A stretch of 64,000 nt of DNA from Clostridium sp. 'deep sea' (GTDB lineage: Bacteria; Bacillota; UBA994; PWPR01), in assembly GCF_014931565.1 (NCBI RefSeq), contig NZ_CP063353.1, forward strand, positions 682,001 through 746,000. The letters are read 5' to 3'. The notes below the pieces were generated by a model that worked only from the letters and a program-made list of their open reading frames with translations, was not told the DNA's origin and did not search any database. Made by a program: the position numbers and the translations under genes. How positions within the stretch are numbered: the stretch's first letter is position 1; each line of letters starts with the position of its first letter. Positions 44,101-52,869 of this stretch are shown piece by piece.

Positions 44101-47100
44101 CCTGGAGCTGTATTTTTATTTTGCTGCGCATATCTGGCATCAATTTGTTTTATAAGATTGTTATTACAATCATACAAATAGCCTGTGTTATTGTTTAAGG
44201 CATCTGTTTTTGTAACTATATTGCCCAAACCATCGTAGCTATAGCTAGTTTTATGTTCTTTGCCATTAACAAATACGCTTTCTGATTTTAGGTTTCCTAC
44301 TTGGTCATAAGTATATTTAGTTTTTTTGTTTAAGCTTTCATTAATGGTCTCTAACTTGTTTAACACTCTGTTGCGGTAATCATAACTAAAGCTTGACGTT
44401 TGGTTATCTTCTCCATTGTATTCAATTTTAGAGAGCATATTACCTTCTTCATCATAACTATACTTTACTAATGTGCGACCTTGCTCACTAATAGTACTAT
44501 CGTCTTGTTTTGCTTGATAGCTAGTACTGTTTTCTATTACCCTGTTTGCATAATCATAAACTGAGTTTTCTTTAATATAGCTCTTTTCATCGGCTGTTAT
44601 ATAGGTTATCTTCTCTATTAAATTACCTACTTTATCATATTTGTAATTTATATGTGCTTGTCGCTCTTCATCTACTTTTTGGTATTGATCAGTTATGTTA
44701 TTCATTTTATCGTAAACAAAAGTTATATCTGTTGTTATAGTATTGATATCATTTTTCACTTCACCTTTTAAGTGTTTAAGGGTGTTGTCATTATTATCAT
44801 AGCTATATTTATTGTATATATAGTTACTTTCGCCCTTTTTAAATACCCTGCTTTCTATTAATCTTCCTAAAGTGTCATAGATATTTTTGGTTATTTTATC
44901 TGCGGGTTCTATAATTTCAGTTACATTGTTTAGGCTATCATAGTTATATTGTACTCTGTTATTTAAGGGGTCACTAACTGCCTTTAGTCTCCCCAAATCA
45001 TCATACTCTTTTTTATGAGCATTACCCTTGGGGTCTACTGAAGTTAGTTGTTTTCCTGTGTAGTCATAACTAAAAATGTTATTATGAAAATTTATTTTAT
45101 CTTGGGTGACACTATACTTTATTAGTCTGTTAGCTATATCATAGTGCATTTGTTTTTTATAACCTTTATCGTCTGTTAAAGTTAATAAAAGCTTTGTATT
45201 TGAGCCTGGGTTTATGGTATAACTTAAACTCACACTCTCTTTTGGCACAGATCCATTCTCTTTATCATAGAATGATTTTTTTACAAGCCTATAGGCACTA
45301 TCATATGTAAAAGCAACACTATTTTTATTGCTATCTGTTTCTTTAATTTTATTGCCTTTGGCATCGTATTCTATTGTATTGGTAACAATCCAATTATTGT
45401 TTTTATTAATGCTATATTTAACTCTACAACCCAAGGTATCATATTCTGCTAAAGCTTTAACACCTTTTTCATTGATTACTTCAATTTTTCTATTTTCAGT
45501 TTTATTATCTATATAATTATATTGTAATTGTGTGTTATTTGTTTGTTTTGTTTTAATAAGCCTTTCTACATCATCATATTCATAAGCTGTATAGTTACCA
45601 TTGCCATCTATCTCTTTAATTAGGTTTCCTGTTTTAAAGTTATAGGCAAAGTTTTTCTCTATTTCAGCGCCATTAACAGTGGCAATTTCTTTTGTTAAAT
45701 AAGCTCCTTTATGGTCTACACCATTTATGTCTGTTGAGTAAACATATTTTTTGATACTATTTTCAGTTGTGTTTTTAACAGTGCTATTTACTAAATTACC
45801 GTAAGTATCATACTGGTACTCAGTGACTATATTTTTATTATTATTTGTGTTATTAATTTGTTTTTTAGATATTATATTACCGTTTGAATCAATGTTAAAA
45901 ACTGTTTGGCAAATACTATTTTCGTTTTGATTAAATGTTTTTAATTTTAATACATGATATTTTTTATAGTCATAAGCGTAAGTAATTGTATGTTTATCAT
46001 CTACTGGATAACCCTGCTCATCTCTATCTGCTAATGGACCTGTGTAGTTAAGTAAGTTACCATAAGTATCGTATCTATAATTCTCTACTTTATTTGCTGG
46101 CTCACCAGTTATAACGCCATTTTTTTTGTTGTAAATGGTATTTTGCTTTTTCTTAACCAGCTTCATTTCATCATACTCAGAGGTGGCAACTTGTTTGTGA
46201 TTGTCTCCCTCTTTTACAGAGTTTATTAGCTGATGAAGCCCATCATAAGTATAGGTATTTGTACTACCATTAATATCTTTTACTTCTGTAGAATATTTAA
46301 AGCTATCTTTTAAGTAAGTATAGTCATTATTATTGTATCCTTCTGTACCATAACCGTCTGGCTCATTATTATAGCTATACTGAGTTTTATCTTTAACCTC
46401 TGTAATAAAGCTATTTAAAAAGTCAGTGTTATTATAGTTAAAATCTTTTTTTATTAACTCTTCTGCTCTATATATTTTACGGTACTGCATACTACCCTGA
46501 CTAAGCTCTTTTGTATAAGAGTTGTAGGTATATCTTTTAATTCTGTTCTGTTTACAGTAATCTATTTGTACTAGGTTTTCATACTTATTGTAGGCTGAAT
46601 AGTTATTAGCATTGGTAAAGGTAAAGCCTAAATCGGGTTGCTCATACCAAAAATGGTATTTTGGTTGATTATCCATATCTATTACGCTTTGTAACCTTGT
46701 TCTTATTACATGTTTGCTATTACTCACTAATACCGCTGATTTATGGTAAATAATATGTTTATTATTAGGTAAAGTAATTGTAACTTTAAATTTATTTTTT
46801 AAATTACCAGAGTCAATGTTATTTGGATTTTGATAAGCGGTATAGCTATTGTGCAGATTATAAGTAGGGTTTTCTTTAGCCCCTACCTTATAGTTTGCAT
46901 CATCTGAATACTCAATTTTAATTTTGCGACCAACTGTATCAATTATTTCTGAAATTAGTCTTTTGGTAATTTTAGTATTATCTACTTTGTAAGTTAGGGT
47001 AGTATATTTAAACTGAATTGTATTACCGTATCTATCTACAATACCTAATATTCTCCCATCTTTAGCAAAGTAGGTATTTTTGCCGGCTTTATTTGTCATT

Positions 47101-47732
47101 ACATATTTAGATATACCATCACTCTGTCCATTATTAAAATGGGTAGATTCACGTAAGTATACATCTTTAACTGTTTGAGCAGCTGGCACATAAGTAAGTA
47201 CTGCATCTCTTAAAACTGGATTAAGGCTATATACATCGCCAGCCTCGGTATGTAGATACATGTGTTTATAACCTTGATTCGTTTCTTTTATTTCCATTGT
47301 CGGAAAAGAAAATCTGGTACCTATACCTAAGTTATAACGTTTTTCATAAAAAGAAACTGTTTTAGCATCATACTCAACATAGTCTACCCAAGCACCATTA
47401 ACATACTTAACATTCATGTTTTGAACGTTAGATGTTCCACTTTTATAAATTCTTTTTATTTCTACATCTAAGCCATTTCTACCGGGTAAATAATAGTCTG
47501 TTTGAGTAATAGTTAAATCTCCACTTCTGGGGTTAATGTATTCATCTGTATAGTTGTTTCTTAAAAATACAGGTGATAAACTAGTATTATACAGTTTACT
47601 AGGGCCTACTAAATTGTTTAAATAACCCTCAAGTGACTCTTGTGGTGATTCTGCTTTAGCAAATGTAGTATTTATTGTTAATATCATTAAAAGGACTATT
47701 AGTCCAAATGATATTTTCTTTAATTTAATCAT
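38106..47732 (-). CDS. Giant secreted Rhs/YD-repeat protein with unknown toxin tail (A)
   Basis: From the ATG at 47732 (AGGGGAG six bases upstream) the protein has about 3208 aa. An open-frame start at 47819 lies inside the preceding gene and is rejected. A signal peptide (LKKISFGLIVLLMILTINTT, then FAKA) sends it outside. Residues 30-400 form an N-terminal domain with NPRSGDLTITQTDYYLPGRN. About 410-2730 carry dozens of YD repeats (Y-x-YD-x-x-G-N/R) that should fold into an Rhs shell. The core follows at 2730-2790 (LYYLRARYYNPYIGRFISED, YIDPSGH), then a stalk domain at 2790-2910 and the tail at 2910-3208. The tail has a hydrophobic stretch near SAALIGSGLTALS and ends ATGENIYFNNK. It lacks the PAAR/VgrG links of type VI Rhs proteins. 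Confidence 0.93.
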   Translation of the reverse strand: MIKLKKISFGLIVLLMILTINTTFAKAESPQESLEGYLNNLVGPSKLYNTSLSPVFLRNNYTDEYINPRSGDLTITQTDYYLPGRNGLDVEIKRIYKSGTSNVQNMNVKYVNGAWVDYVEYDAKTVSFYEKRYNLGIGTRFSFPTMEIKETNQGYKHMYLHTEAGDVYSLNPVLRDAVLTYVPAAQTVKDVYLRESTHFNNGQSDGISKYVMTNKAGKNTYFAKDGRILGIVDRYGNTIQFKYTTLTYKVDNTKITKRLISEIIDTVGRKIKIEYSDDANYKVGAKENPTYNLHNSYTAYQNPNNIDSGNLKNKFKVTITLPNNKHIIYHKSAVLVSNSKHVIRTRLQSVIDMDNQPKYHFWYEQPDLGFTFTNANNYSAYNKYENLVQIDYCKQNRIKRYTYNSYTKELSQGSMQYRKIYRAEELIKKDFNYNNTDFLNSFITEVKDKTQYSYNNEPDGYGTEGYNNNDYTYLKDSFKYSTEVKDINGSTNTYTYDGLHQLINSVKEGDNHKQVATSEYDEMKLVKKKQNTIYNKKNGVITGEPANKVENYRYDTYGNLLNYTGPLADRDEQGYPVDDKHTITYAYDYKKYHVLKLKTFNQNENSICQTVFNIDSNGNIISKKQINNTNNNKNIVTEYQYDTYGNLVNSTVKNTTENSIKKYVYSTDINGVDHKGAYLTKEIATVNGAEIEKNFAYNFKTGNLIKEIDGNGNYTAYEYDDVERLIKTKQTNNTQLQYNYIDNKTENRKIEVINEKGVKALAEYDTLGCRVKYSINKNNNWIVTNTIEYDAKGNKIKETDSNKNSVAFTYDSAYRLVKKSFYDKENGSVPKESVSLSYTINPGSNTKLLLTLTDDKGYKKQMHYDIANRLIKYSVTQDKINFHNNIFSYDYTGKQLTSVDPKGNAHKKEYDDLGRLKAVSDPLNNRVQYNYDSLNNVTEIIEPADKITKNIYDTLGRLIESRVFKKGESNYIYNKYSYDNNDNTLKHLKGEVKNDINTITTDITFVYDKMNNITDQYQKVDEERQAHINYKYDKVGNLIEKITYITADEKSYIKENSVYDYANRVIENSTSYQAKQDDSTISEQGRTLVKYSYDEEGNMLSKIEYNGEDNQTSSFSYDYRNRVLNKLETINESLNKKTKYTYDQVGNLKSESVFVNGKEHKTSYSYDGLGNIVTKTDALNNNTGYLYDCNNNLIKQIDARYAQQNKNTAPGLIYVYDSLNRLIRTETFSNNQTKVLTFKAYDARGNIIKEGSGEGYNSLAVQNSVGNYYEYDVHDRPITYISAQTVKDNGYNGFFTKKYEYDANDNVIKEIDGNGNVTEYSYYMNNQVKQKTFPDHKSISYVYDLLGMFYIAETDRANRKIKTYKNLFGKPYKIIHPDGLEENFIYDNKGNLLESIDREGNSKYFKYDKASNLIESLEYIAEDNTYIQYKLTKFSYNELGNMLTTETFEVTENKTKSSRVEKSMGDKVSYTYNENNQLVATEGPNDKQTIIGYDAAGNVNIKKVKVNNTDYDIEKYSYDVVGNLIESSVLLNTCDIESKLLANSEFDNDYPALIKATTKYSYYSTGSVKTTIDANGNKQSYSYDLDNRLVAKTDALKNITSYKYDLNGNIIEERNAQNISTFFEYDNLNRLIRTKQPFGKGDHVITRYVYDTLGNIIKEIAPNQYNAAKDNEAEIHELKGLTYSYDIMNRKTQVINPEGEILQKIEYSPNGNVQKTIDGLRLEANEGTVYEYDALGRVVKESDVFGNSKHYSYDVLGNITKQTDQKGNITRFEYNPDKTVSRVTYVDGAQVLYVYDKKGRIITQTDQRGNATLFEYNKLGKIKKVTNPLGDSKTIKSDLIGNQVVLTDEAGAKTYISYDALNRVVEKKIPIEKQGSTLYSLEKYSYDNLSRVTKKTLTGTKNINNKRETYYAYLDNNKLESVTYNSGANINYSYDKNSNIIKTISLREEGQYNIEKFVYDSSNRLISNIKLVDKIAIKSENNISSLTDNEYPAKVQLKTSYEYDILGNKTKEVAPKGQLYSKEDIRRKEYTTAYSYDKANRPKKVVMFYNGEQATIEYYYDENGNKIKEKDPKGNIATYSYDELNRVKKITDPRGSSLTYDYDLAGNKIKETNNLGNSMQYDYDELNRVTKTIDPYNKVIKQNSYDKKGRIKTITDAKGNTISYQYNLANQVTAITDAEGNTITMQYNQYGEKTKQTNGLAESTRYEYDNIGRLIKVIDALGVTTSYGYNKVNNKTFKRNGKGKITSYNYGDFGLLLTVINPEQKTIKYSYDIHLNISQQIDKKGNHHNYKYNSRNKLTEKTVTETNDSITYDYDILGNRTKMQDESGTSEYSYNEINKLLQVTKNGELEISYSYDKLGNIASVTDTKNNVTEYSYDKANRMKTVKRAGLTTTYSYDVNGNRESIEYPGGVKEEYSYNKNNQITSLANKKGFNTISSYNYTYDQAGRQETKTDSYGTTTYSYDTAGRIKQVEAPGYTTSYGYDKAGNRQNSEQIYKTQQPTKYIIKSTEEEVKYLKKTSNYSYSSANLLLQHVEKMYDEEGNELLRKTVNYLYDNNGNQLSQYTSYEHPHTIVLRQMTKGSVVNKESTEIDKLIERTKNTFDGFNRLKKVERIANGDRHIVTYTYNGDGLRTQKTSSSLSKLNIKKTTNYYYDRQHVILETDENGNESTSYVRGINYISSKNSTNITYFLYNGHGDVVQTVSKNGQVINQYNYDIFGNLTLTIETETNNIKYSGEFYDYETGLYYLRARYYNPYIGRFISEDSYWGEDVNPLSLNLYTYCENDPINYIDPSGHLAITVGEREVGNAKYTGKSTTGNLRDVIEGLGGKVDYDGKTNTVTTRIGTKTVTYDLNKVKNGGTAKADDGTEFFRTTDGRVQVRIRETAQNAGAEVHYNKKDDSVYVPKKGGSKPSKPVFSDKEILDKYNVGNEYSKEFQKKVIEHHNKTGESPETLFKNIANPEVQDQTVLTKEDHMSVLALKQSYLTNIKNKDTDKAYASLRAIDTIRQKEEYKGKYDFSDDDGNCISTYTYHNKKIESKISISFDLDPSKSAALIGSGLTALSVAPLYNILAYLLSVGARDELSEPNIDFTASNAVDGALLGLSHIKFIKDNISEYTPHFFTGLGIIKSIYDTVGDVKKWNGFKDMSISIEKDGIYDTQRFRFDPLGKLFSKTDISVYDYGIPPAPISAGSDLINPNIMLATGENIYFNNK
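39365..40425 (-). repeat. Long direct repeat of Rhs core DNA, copy in the main gene
   Basis: This is the partner of 36650-37712. A third, more diverged copy lies at about 32080-32880 in the decayed A' cassette. The repeat ends near the start of YD repeats NYTYDQAGRQ upstream and near the DPSGH motif downstream, the classic breakpoints of Rhs tail exchange. Confidence 0.9.
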
Positions 47733-47763
47733 CTTTTTCTCCCCTAATGCTATGTTAATGTAT

Positions 47764-48522
47764 TTAGTTATATAGTTTTTGTAAGATATTAGCGTATATT
47801 TTCTCGTGGGTATCTCCATTACAAATCATTTTTATTACTTCTAAAGGTTTTACATTAAACTTATTAGCTAACACAAATGCCTCAATAACTTGGTCTTGAT
47901 TAATACTATACTTTTTTATGTAATAAGCTATTTGCTCATTTGTTATTTGAATTTTGAGTAGAGTCTCTTGACTATTTAGGATTTCATACTCTTCATTAAT
48001 TGTTTTAAAACTCTCCCCTTCAACTTTTCTCATTAGTATAGTAAAAAAATCTTCTTCTGTTACAAATGATATTCTGTCAGCAATCATTATGTCATCTGTA
48101 GTTATAAGTGAACTACTCATTAATTGGTGTAGCTTTTTAAAGTCGAATGTTCTTGGAGTAAATTCAGGATTATTTTTTGTGTATTCTTGAAAAATCTTTG
48201 ACCATGATGACTCTTCTTTATGGCTTTTAAGTAATTGCTCTAGGCTAGCCATTTTGCCATATTTATCGTTTAAAAAGCTATAAACAATTTGAATATTGCA
48301 AAGTTGATAACCCTCTTCTATTAATCTATTAATTTCAGTAACAAATTTATCTTGAATACTGTAAGTAGCTATAAAAGTTTTTAAGTCTATGCTTTTTTTC
48401 TCAATTGTAGTTTTTTCTTTTACTAAGTTTACAATGTTATCCGAAGGTAATGCATATACAACCCCTTGCATCGCTATGCAAAGTAACAATACACTAGTTA
48501 TAAATTTTATTTTTTTGTTCAT
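47764..48522 (-). CDS. Secreted helical protein of unknown function
   Basis: This 252-aa protein begins with a signal peptide (FITSVLLLCIAMQGVVYALP). The mature part is almost wholly helical, with repeated modules such as ITNEQIAYYIKKYSINQDQV followed by EAFVLANKFNVKPLEVIKMI and CNGDTHEKIYANIL. The neighbouring 299-aa protein carries a similar module. It precedes the giant Rhs gene by 31 bp and follows the 299-aa gene by two bases, so it is in the same operon. It may help Rhs secretion, folding or surface retention (inference). Confidence 0.65.
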   Translation of the reverse strand: MNKKIKFITSVLLLCIAMQGVVYALPSDNIVNLVKEKTTIEKKSIDLKTFIATYSIQDKFVTEINRLIEEGYQLCNIQIVYSFLNDKYGKMASLEQLLKSHKEESSWSKIFQEYTKNNPEFTPRTFDFKKLHQLMSSSLITTDDIMIADRISFVTEEDFFTILMRKVEGESFKTINEEYEILNSQETLLKIQITNEQIAYYIKKYSINQDQVIEAFVLANKFNVKPLEVIKMICNGDTHEKIYANILQKLYN

Positions 48523-48524
48523 GT

Positions 48525-49424
48525 TTATCTGCCTTTCTCATTCATGGGGTTAATTGTTGATATCTCTTTATTTAATTCATCTTTTGGATTTAGAGGTTTC
48601 ACACTATTTGGTGTAGGCACAGTAACAAGTGGTACCTCAGGATTATTATTTTCTGTTTGTTTATCACTATTAATATTTTCTTTTTCTGTTGCATTACTAA
48701 ACTGCTTTTCGTTTTGCTCTTGTAGTTTTATTAATAATTTTTCCTCAATTAAAGCTAAAGTAATGCGCTCTTTGCCTACAAATAATAGTTGTTTTTCGCT
48801 TTTTTGCTCTTGATATTTTTCTTTATCTTTTAAGTATAGTTTTAAATCTATATTAAGCTGTAATGAATACAGGTATTCATTTAAGGCTTCTTCTATGTTG
48901 TTAAAATCTTGTTTAAGCTTTAAGATTAGTTCTATGGCACTATCTATTTTAAATTCACTTAGTAATTCTTTAAAAGGCGTTAGGTCTTCTTCTTTATTAA
49001 AAATATCTACAACAGGATTTGGCTCAGGTATTATTGTATTATCCAAGTCCGAGGTTAATTCTTCGAGCTGATATACTGCTCTGTTAACTAATAACTTTAC
49101 CTCAGAGATTTCATCTTGTTTAAACCCCATAGCCAAATAGTTTTTATTAGCATACAATAAACTTTCAGCTTGTTCGTCACCTTTAAAAGTTTTGAGAATT
49201 GTATTAAAATCTTGACCATATTCTCTTAATTTTTTAATGTCTTCTATATCTGCACCTGTCATATTAGCTATTTCTGCTGCTATTTTTATATCTTCTTCTG
49301 TAAGCTTGCGTTTAGTTAAGCTATGTTTAGTACCTAAAGACATAGCTACAGCAGAAAAGACCATTGTAAAAACAATAATTAAAGCTAAAATTTTAGGTAA
49401 AATACTTCGTTTTTCTTTAGCCAT
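48525..49424 (-). CDS. Membrane-anchored helical protein of unknown function
   Basis: This 299-aa protein has one N-terminal transmembrane helix (ILPKILALIIVFTMVFSAVA at about residues 9-28) and a predicted extracellular helical part with the module EEDIKIAAEIANMTGADIED, then KLREYGQDFNTILKTF, like that in the next protein. A Lys/Glu-rich coiled region follows (about residues 180-240), and the C-terminus is rich in Pro and Asn (VPLVTVPTPNSVKPLNP). I recognise no family. It sits between the VWA protein and the 252-aa protein in the operon. Confidence 0.65.
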   Translation of the reverse strand: MAKEKRSILPKILALIIVFTMVFSAVAMSLGTKHSLTKRKLTEEDIKIAAEIANMTGADIEDIKKLREYGQDFNTILKTFKGDEQAESLLYANKNYLAMGFKQDEISEVKLLVNRAVYQLEELTSDLDNTIIPEPNPVVDIFNKEEDLTPFKELLSEFKIDSAIELILKLKQDFNNIEEALNEYLYSLQLNIDLKLYLKDKEKYQEQKSEKQLLFVGKERITLALIEEKLLIKLQEQNEKQFSNATEKENINSDKQTENNNPEVPLVTVPTPNSVKPLNPKDELNKEISTINPMNEKGR

Positions 49425-49436
49425 TATTTTCTCCTC

Positions 49437-52400
49437 TTACTTCTCTTTTATATTTAAGTTTATGGTGGCCTGTCCTGTTATTTTTGGTTTAAATACTATT
49501 GTAGTTATTTCACCAGACCATGATTTACCCGGAATTATATTTTTATTTACTTTTATGGACACTTGTGAATCTTGTTTAGTTACAATTAAGTTAGTATTTT
49601 TAATTGGGCCTGATTCTGTATCTTTTTGAGGTGTAAAACCACATAAATCTACAATTTCAAGCTCTGCAGTATCGTACTCCATATTAAATGTTATATCACC
49701 AAAGTCTTGTACATTATCTACAATAATAGACAGCTCAAATGTTTCACCTTGTTCACAATTTATTAGGTAATTAGGATTCTCGGTGCTTATTATGACAGCA
49801 CTGCTCCAAGCTGTGATACCAGCTTGTCCCTTAGACCTTACTCGGTAAATATGTGATGTTCCTGGTTCTAAAGGAGTATGTATATATTTATTTAGCTCAG
49901 TAGCTATAATTGAATTACCATCGATTTCAATTTCATAAGCTTCTGCACTATTAACTTTATCCCATTTAAGCTCTATACTATTATAAGTAGCTATTGCCTC
50001 TACGTTTTTTGGTGTTTCTGGTGGATCAGGTAATGTTGACAATGAAAGTACACCACACCATTTAGAGCTATTATTAAGTGACTTAACCCTTATTTTATAG
50101 GTATGATATTCATTTTGAGTTAGTGCTAAATGCTCAAATGAGGTATCTGTTCCTATGTCTTGTAAAACTCCATCTACCTCTATTTCGTATTCAGCTTTAT
50201 AGGCAACTGTATCCCAAGATATATTTATAGAGTCATTTGTTACCACAGCCATTACATTTGTTAAAGAAATTGTTTCGTTTTCATCTTCTACAGGCAGCGT
50301 TCTACTGCTAACTGGATTCGACCACTCACTTTTGCCAGTTATATTTTCGGCCTGTAGTTTGTAGCTATGTTCTTCATCTGGCTTTATATTTTTATGAATA
50401 AACATTGTTCCTTTTATTTCTTTGATAACATTATCATCAATACATACATAGTATTTTTCGGCATAAGGTACATCATACCACGTTACAGTAATGGACTCTG
50501 TATCTGATGTTGTTAATATGTTTTTGGGAGCAATGGGTTTTTCGGGATGAGTAGTTACATCTACTTGCTCACTCCAGTCTCCCTCTACTTTTCCGTTTGC
50601 TCTAGTAGCTTTTACCTGATAACTGTGTCCACTAATGGGTTCTAAACCCTCATGCAGGTAAGATGTTTCTGTGCCAACATCAATTTTAGTACTACCATCT
50701 ATTTTTATATAATATCCTTCTGCTTTTTCTACTGGTGTCCAAGTAAGGAAAACACTATTTTTGGTTATTTGGGTAGTTAAGTTTTGAGGTACTGCTGGTG
50801 GATTAGGTAATGTTGATTGAATTAAAACATCACTGTATTCACCTTTACCTCCTATGTTTATAGCTCTTACAGTAACCTGATACTCTGTTTCTGGAACTAA
50901 GTCGTTTATAGTTATACTTGTATCATTACAAACAATAGGCTCTTGTTCATCTATTTTAACCTCATAATATGTTGCCCTAGTGGCAGAGCTCCAAGTTAAC
51001 TGCATACTAGTTTGACTATAGTCAGTTACTGTTATGTTCTCGACCTTAGTTGGTGGGTATGGTAATGTTGAGATATTTATAACCTCACTCCAATTGCCTG
51101 CTCCACTTGAGTTAACTGTTCTTATCCAAAAGCTATAGGGTGTGTTTGCCTCAAGACCACTAAAAGTATGTGTGTTATTATTTGGGTTAATGTTTGTAAT
51201 ACCATTAGCATCTTTAATTTCATAAAATTGAGCCCCAGTTATTTTATTCCAATACAATGTAATGCTCTCTTGAGTTTTTTCGTGGTCTGTAAAAGCTGGT
51301 GGTTCAGCTAATGTTGTTATGTTTATAGCCCTACTTAATGGTGTTATTTCACCATTATGGTTTTTTGCTTTGGCAACAATAGTATAGGCTTTATTTTGCT
51401 GCAATCCTTTTATGGTTTTGCTCTTATTGATAAAGGTAATCCACGATTCATTGTTTGTTAAGCTACCATCATTAGCTAAATACTGATTATTAACTTTAAC
51501 AAGGTACTCTGTAACAGATGGATTATTATCTTTAACAACTATACTTAAAGTATCTTTGCTAACTGTATCAATATCTAAAACTGGTTTTTCTGCTGCTGTA
51601 TATATTGTTTTCTGTAAGGTGCTAATATTAGAGGCATTATCTATCGCCTCTAACACCACGTTATAGCCTGTGTTGGGCAGTAAGTTAGTTTTTGTGGCTT
51701 GATTGTTATTTGTAAATACTGCTGCGTTATCATCTATATTTATTTTATAGGGTTTAGCTGCCAAACCAGAGCCATTATCTTGGGCTGTCATGGTTAAGTT
51801 TATGCTATTTTCAGTAGTATTTGTTTGGCTAATATTAATTTGGGGTCCTGTTTTATCTATTTTAAAATTCACAATATCTTGCACTGTATCGCATTGGTCA
51901 TAAACTGTAAACTTTAATTTATGGTTACCTTCGCTGAGTTGTGCTAAATCAATTTGCTGGATATCTACAACAATTGCAGTTTTAGTATTAGGCACATCTA
52001 CCTCATAATGAGGTGTTGTAGCATTATCTATAAAGCACTTAATTGTTAATGTATCACTATCGGGGTCAGTTACTTTAATTCTGGGATTAAAACCTTTTGT
52101 TCCTGGTACCCATTGGTTATTTAGTGGTTTAAGAATGTCAATTATCGGTATTTTCTGTATGTCTTCAAAAATTGTTGTTAGTTGATTTGAGAATGATCCA
52201 CCTAAATCTAGTTTTAAACCATCTGTTGCATTTACTAAATAATTAAAAGTACTATGTCCTATACCTGTTAAAGTTATATCTTTATTATTTAAGATATTAC
52301 TAACTGATTTGTGACTATAGCCATGTCTACTAGTTATAGGCTCGTCTCCAATGATAATAAAATATTTGGCTGCATTCTCATAAAAGGTATAGCTATTAAT

Positions 52401-52745
52401 TGCTGTCATTATTGCATCTAGGCCATTCTCTGTGCCACCAAATGTATTAACATTACTTAAATTGTTTCTAAATGTATTTACACTACTAGTTAAATTATAT
52501 TTTTTGCAATGTGTCTCATAAGTTATTAAGCCCAGTCTATAATCAATACCTTGAGCTACCATTAAATCTACAAAATTACCAATATTACGTTTAACATTAT
52601 TAATATCATCACCCATACTTCCTGATTGGTCGATAATAAATACTATTTCTATACGACTTTTTGCATAAGCTGGCTGTAGTTGGATAGTACTAATTAATAA
52701 AAAAGCAATTAAAAAGAAGCCTATTATTTTTTTTATGTTTTTCAT
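49437..52745 (-). CDS. Secreted VWA-domain and fibronectin type III repeat protein
   Basis: This 1102-aa surface protein has a signal peptide ending near AYA (residue 28). A von Willebrand A domain follows at about residues 33-215, with the MIDAS motif D39-x-S41-x-S43 (IIDQSGSMGDD). A loop domain comes next, then about eight fibronectin type III modules (repeated WNKITGAQFYEIK-like and TPYSFWIRTVNSSGAG-like segments). It ends in a beta-rich domain with LEIVDLCGFTP and IKNTNLIVTKQDSQ, close to the end of the 2995-aa protein. VWA plus FN3 suggests metal-dependent adhesion to protein or polysaccharide. No LPxTG, SLH or choline-binding anchor is visible, so retention on the cell is unexplained. 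Confidence 0.9.
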   Translation of the reverse strand: MKNIKKIIGFFLIAFLLISTIQLQPAYAKSRIEIVFIIDQSGSMGDDINNVKRNIGNFVDLMVAQGIDYRLGLITYETHCKKYNLTSSVNTFRNNLSNVNTFGGTENGLDAIMTAINSYTFYENAAKYFIIIGDEPITSRHGYSHKSVSNILNNKDITLTGIGHSTFNYLVNATDGLKLDLGGSFSNQLTTIFEDIQKIPIIDILKPLNNQWVPGTKGFNPRIKVTDPDSDTLTIKCFIDNATTPHYEVDVPNTKTAIVVDIQQIDLAQLSEGNHKLKFTVYDQCDTVQDIVNFKIDKTGPQINISQTNTTENSINLTMTAQDNGSGLAAKPYKINIDDNAAVFTNNNQATKTNLLPNTGYNVVLEAIDNASNISTLQKTIYTAAEKPVLDIDTVSKDTLSIVVKDNNPSVTEYLVKVNNQYLANDGSLTNNESWITFINKSKTIKGLQQNKAYTIVAKAKNHNGEITPLSRAINITTLAEPPAFTDHEKTQESITLYWNKITGAQFYEIKDANGITNINPNNNTHTFSGLEANTPYSFWIRTVNSSGAGNWSEVINISTLPYPPTKVENITVTDYSQTSMQLTWSSATRATYYEVKIDEQEPIVCNDTSITINDLVPETEYQVTVRAINIGGKGEYSDVLIQSTLPNPPAVPQNLTTQITKNSVFLTWTPVEKAEGYYIKIDGSTKIDVGTETSYLHEGLEPISGHSYQVKATRANGKVEGDWSEQVDVTTHPEKPIAPKNILTTSDTESITVTWYDVPYAEKYYVCIDDNVIKEIKGTMFIHKNIKPDEEHSYKLQAENITGKSEWSNPVSSRTLPVEDENETISLTNVMAVVTNDSINISWDTVAYKAEYEIEVDGVLQDIGTDTSFEHLALTQNEYHTYKIRVKSLNNSSKWCGVLSLSTLPDPPETPKNVEAIATYNSIELKWDKVNSAEAYEIEIDGNSIIATELNKYIHTPLEPGTSHIYRVRSKGQAGITAWSSAVIISTENPNYLINCEQGETFELSIIVDNVQDFGDITFNMEYDTAELEIVDLCGFTPQKDTESGPIKNTNLIVTKQDSQVSIKVNKNIIPGKSWSGEITTIVFKPKITGQATINLNIKEK

Positions 52746-52869
52746 TTAATTTCTCCTAATAACTTTACAATGAAAGATAAGAACATCCAGCCTTATTAAC
52801 TATGTTAAGCTTTTAAGGCTGTAGTTCTATTCTTTATCCTCTCTAAATATTATGGAAACTATTATATAT
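52746..52869. other. 124-bp gap between the two giant surface protein genes
   Basis: It contains a weak hairpin (AGCCTTA with TAAGGCT, 52789-52820) without a T run on the minus strand, and the ribosome site AGGAG just before 52745. I see no convincing promoter, so read-through from 61900 is plausible. Confidence 0.4.

Noticed and set aside
38106-47732. Type VI secretion or Tc-toxin assignment for the giant Rhs protein
   Set aside because: It has a Sec signal peptide, and no PAAR, VgrG, Hcp or TcA-like genes are in the window. The cell type also appears Gram-positive.
47733-47819. Longer N-terminus for the giant Rhs protein beginning at 47819
   Set aside because: It would overlap the preceding gene, lacks a ribosome site and would place 29 polar residues before the signal peptide.
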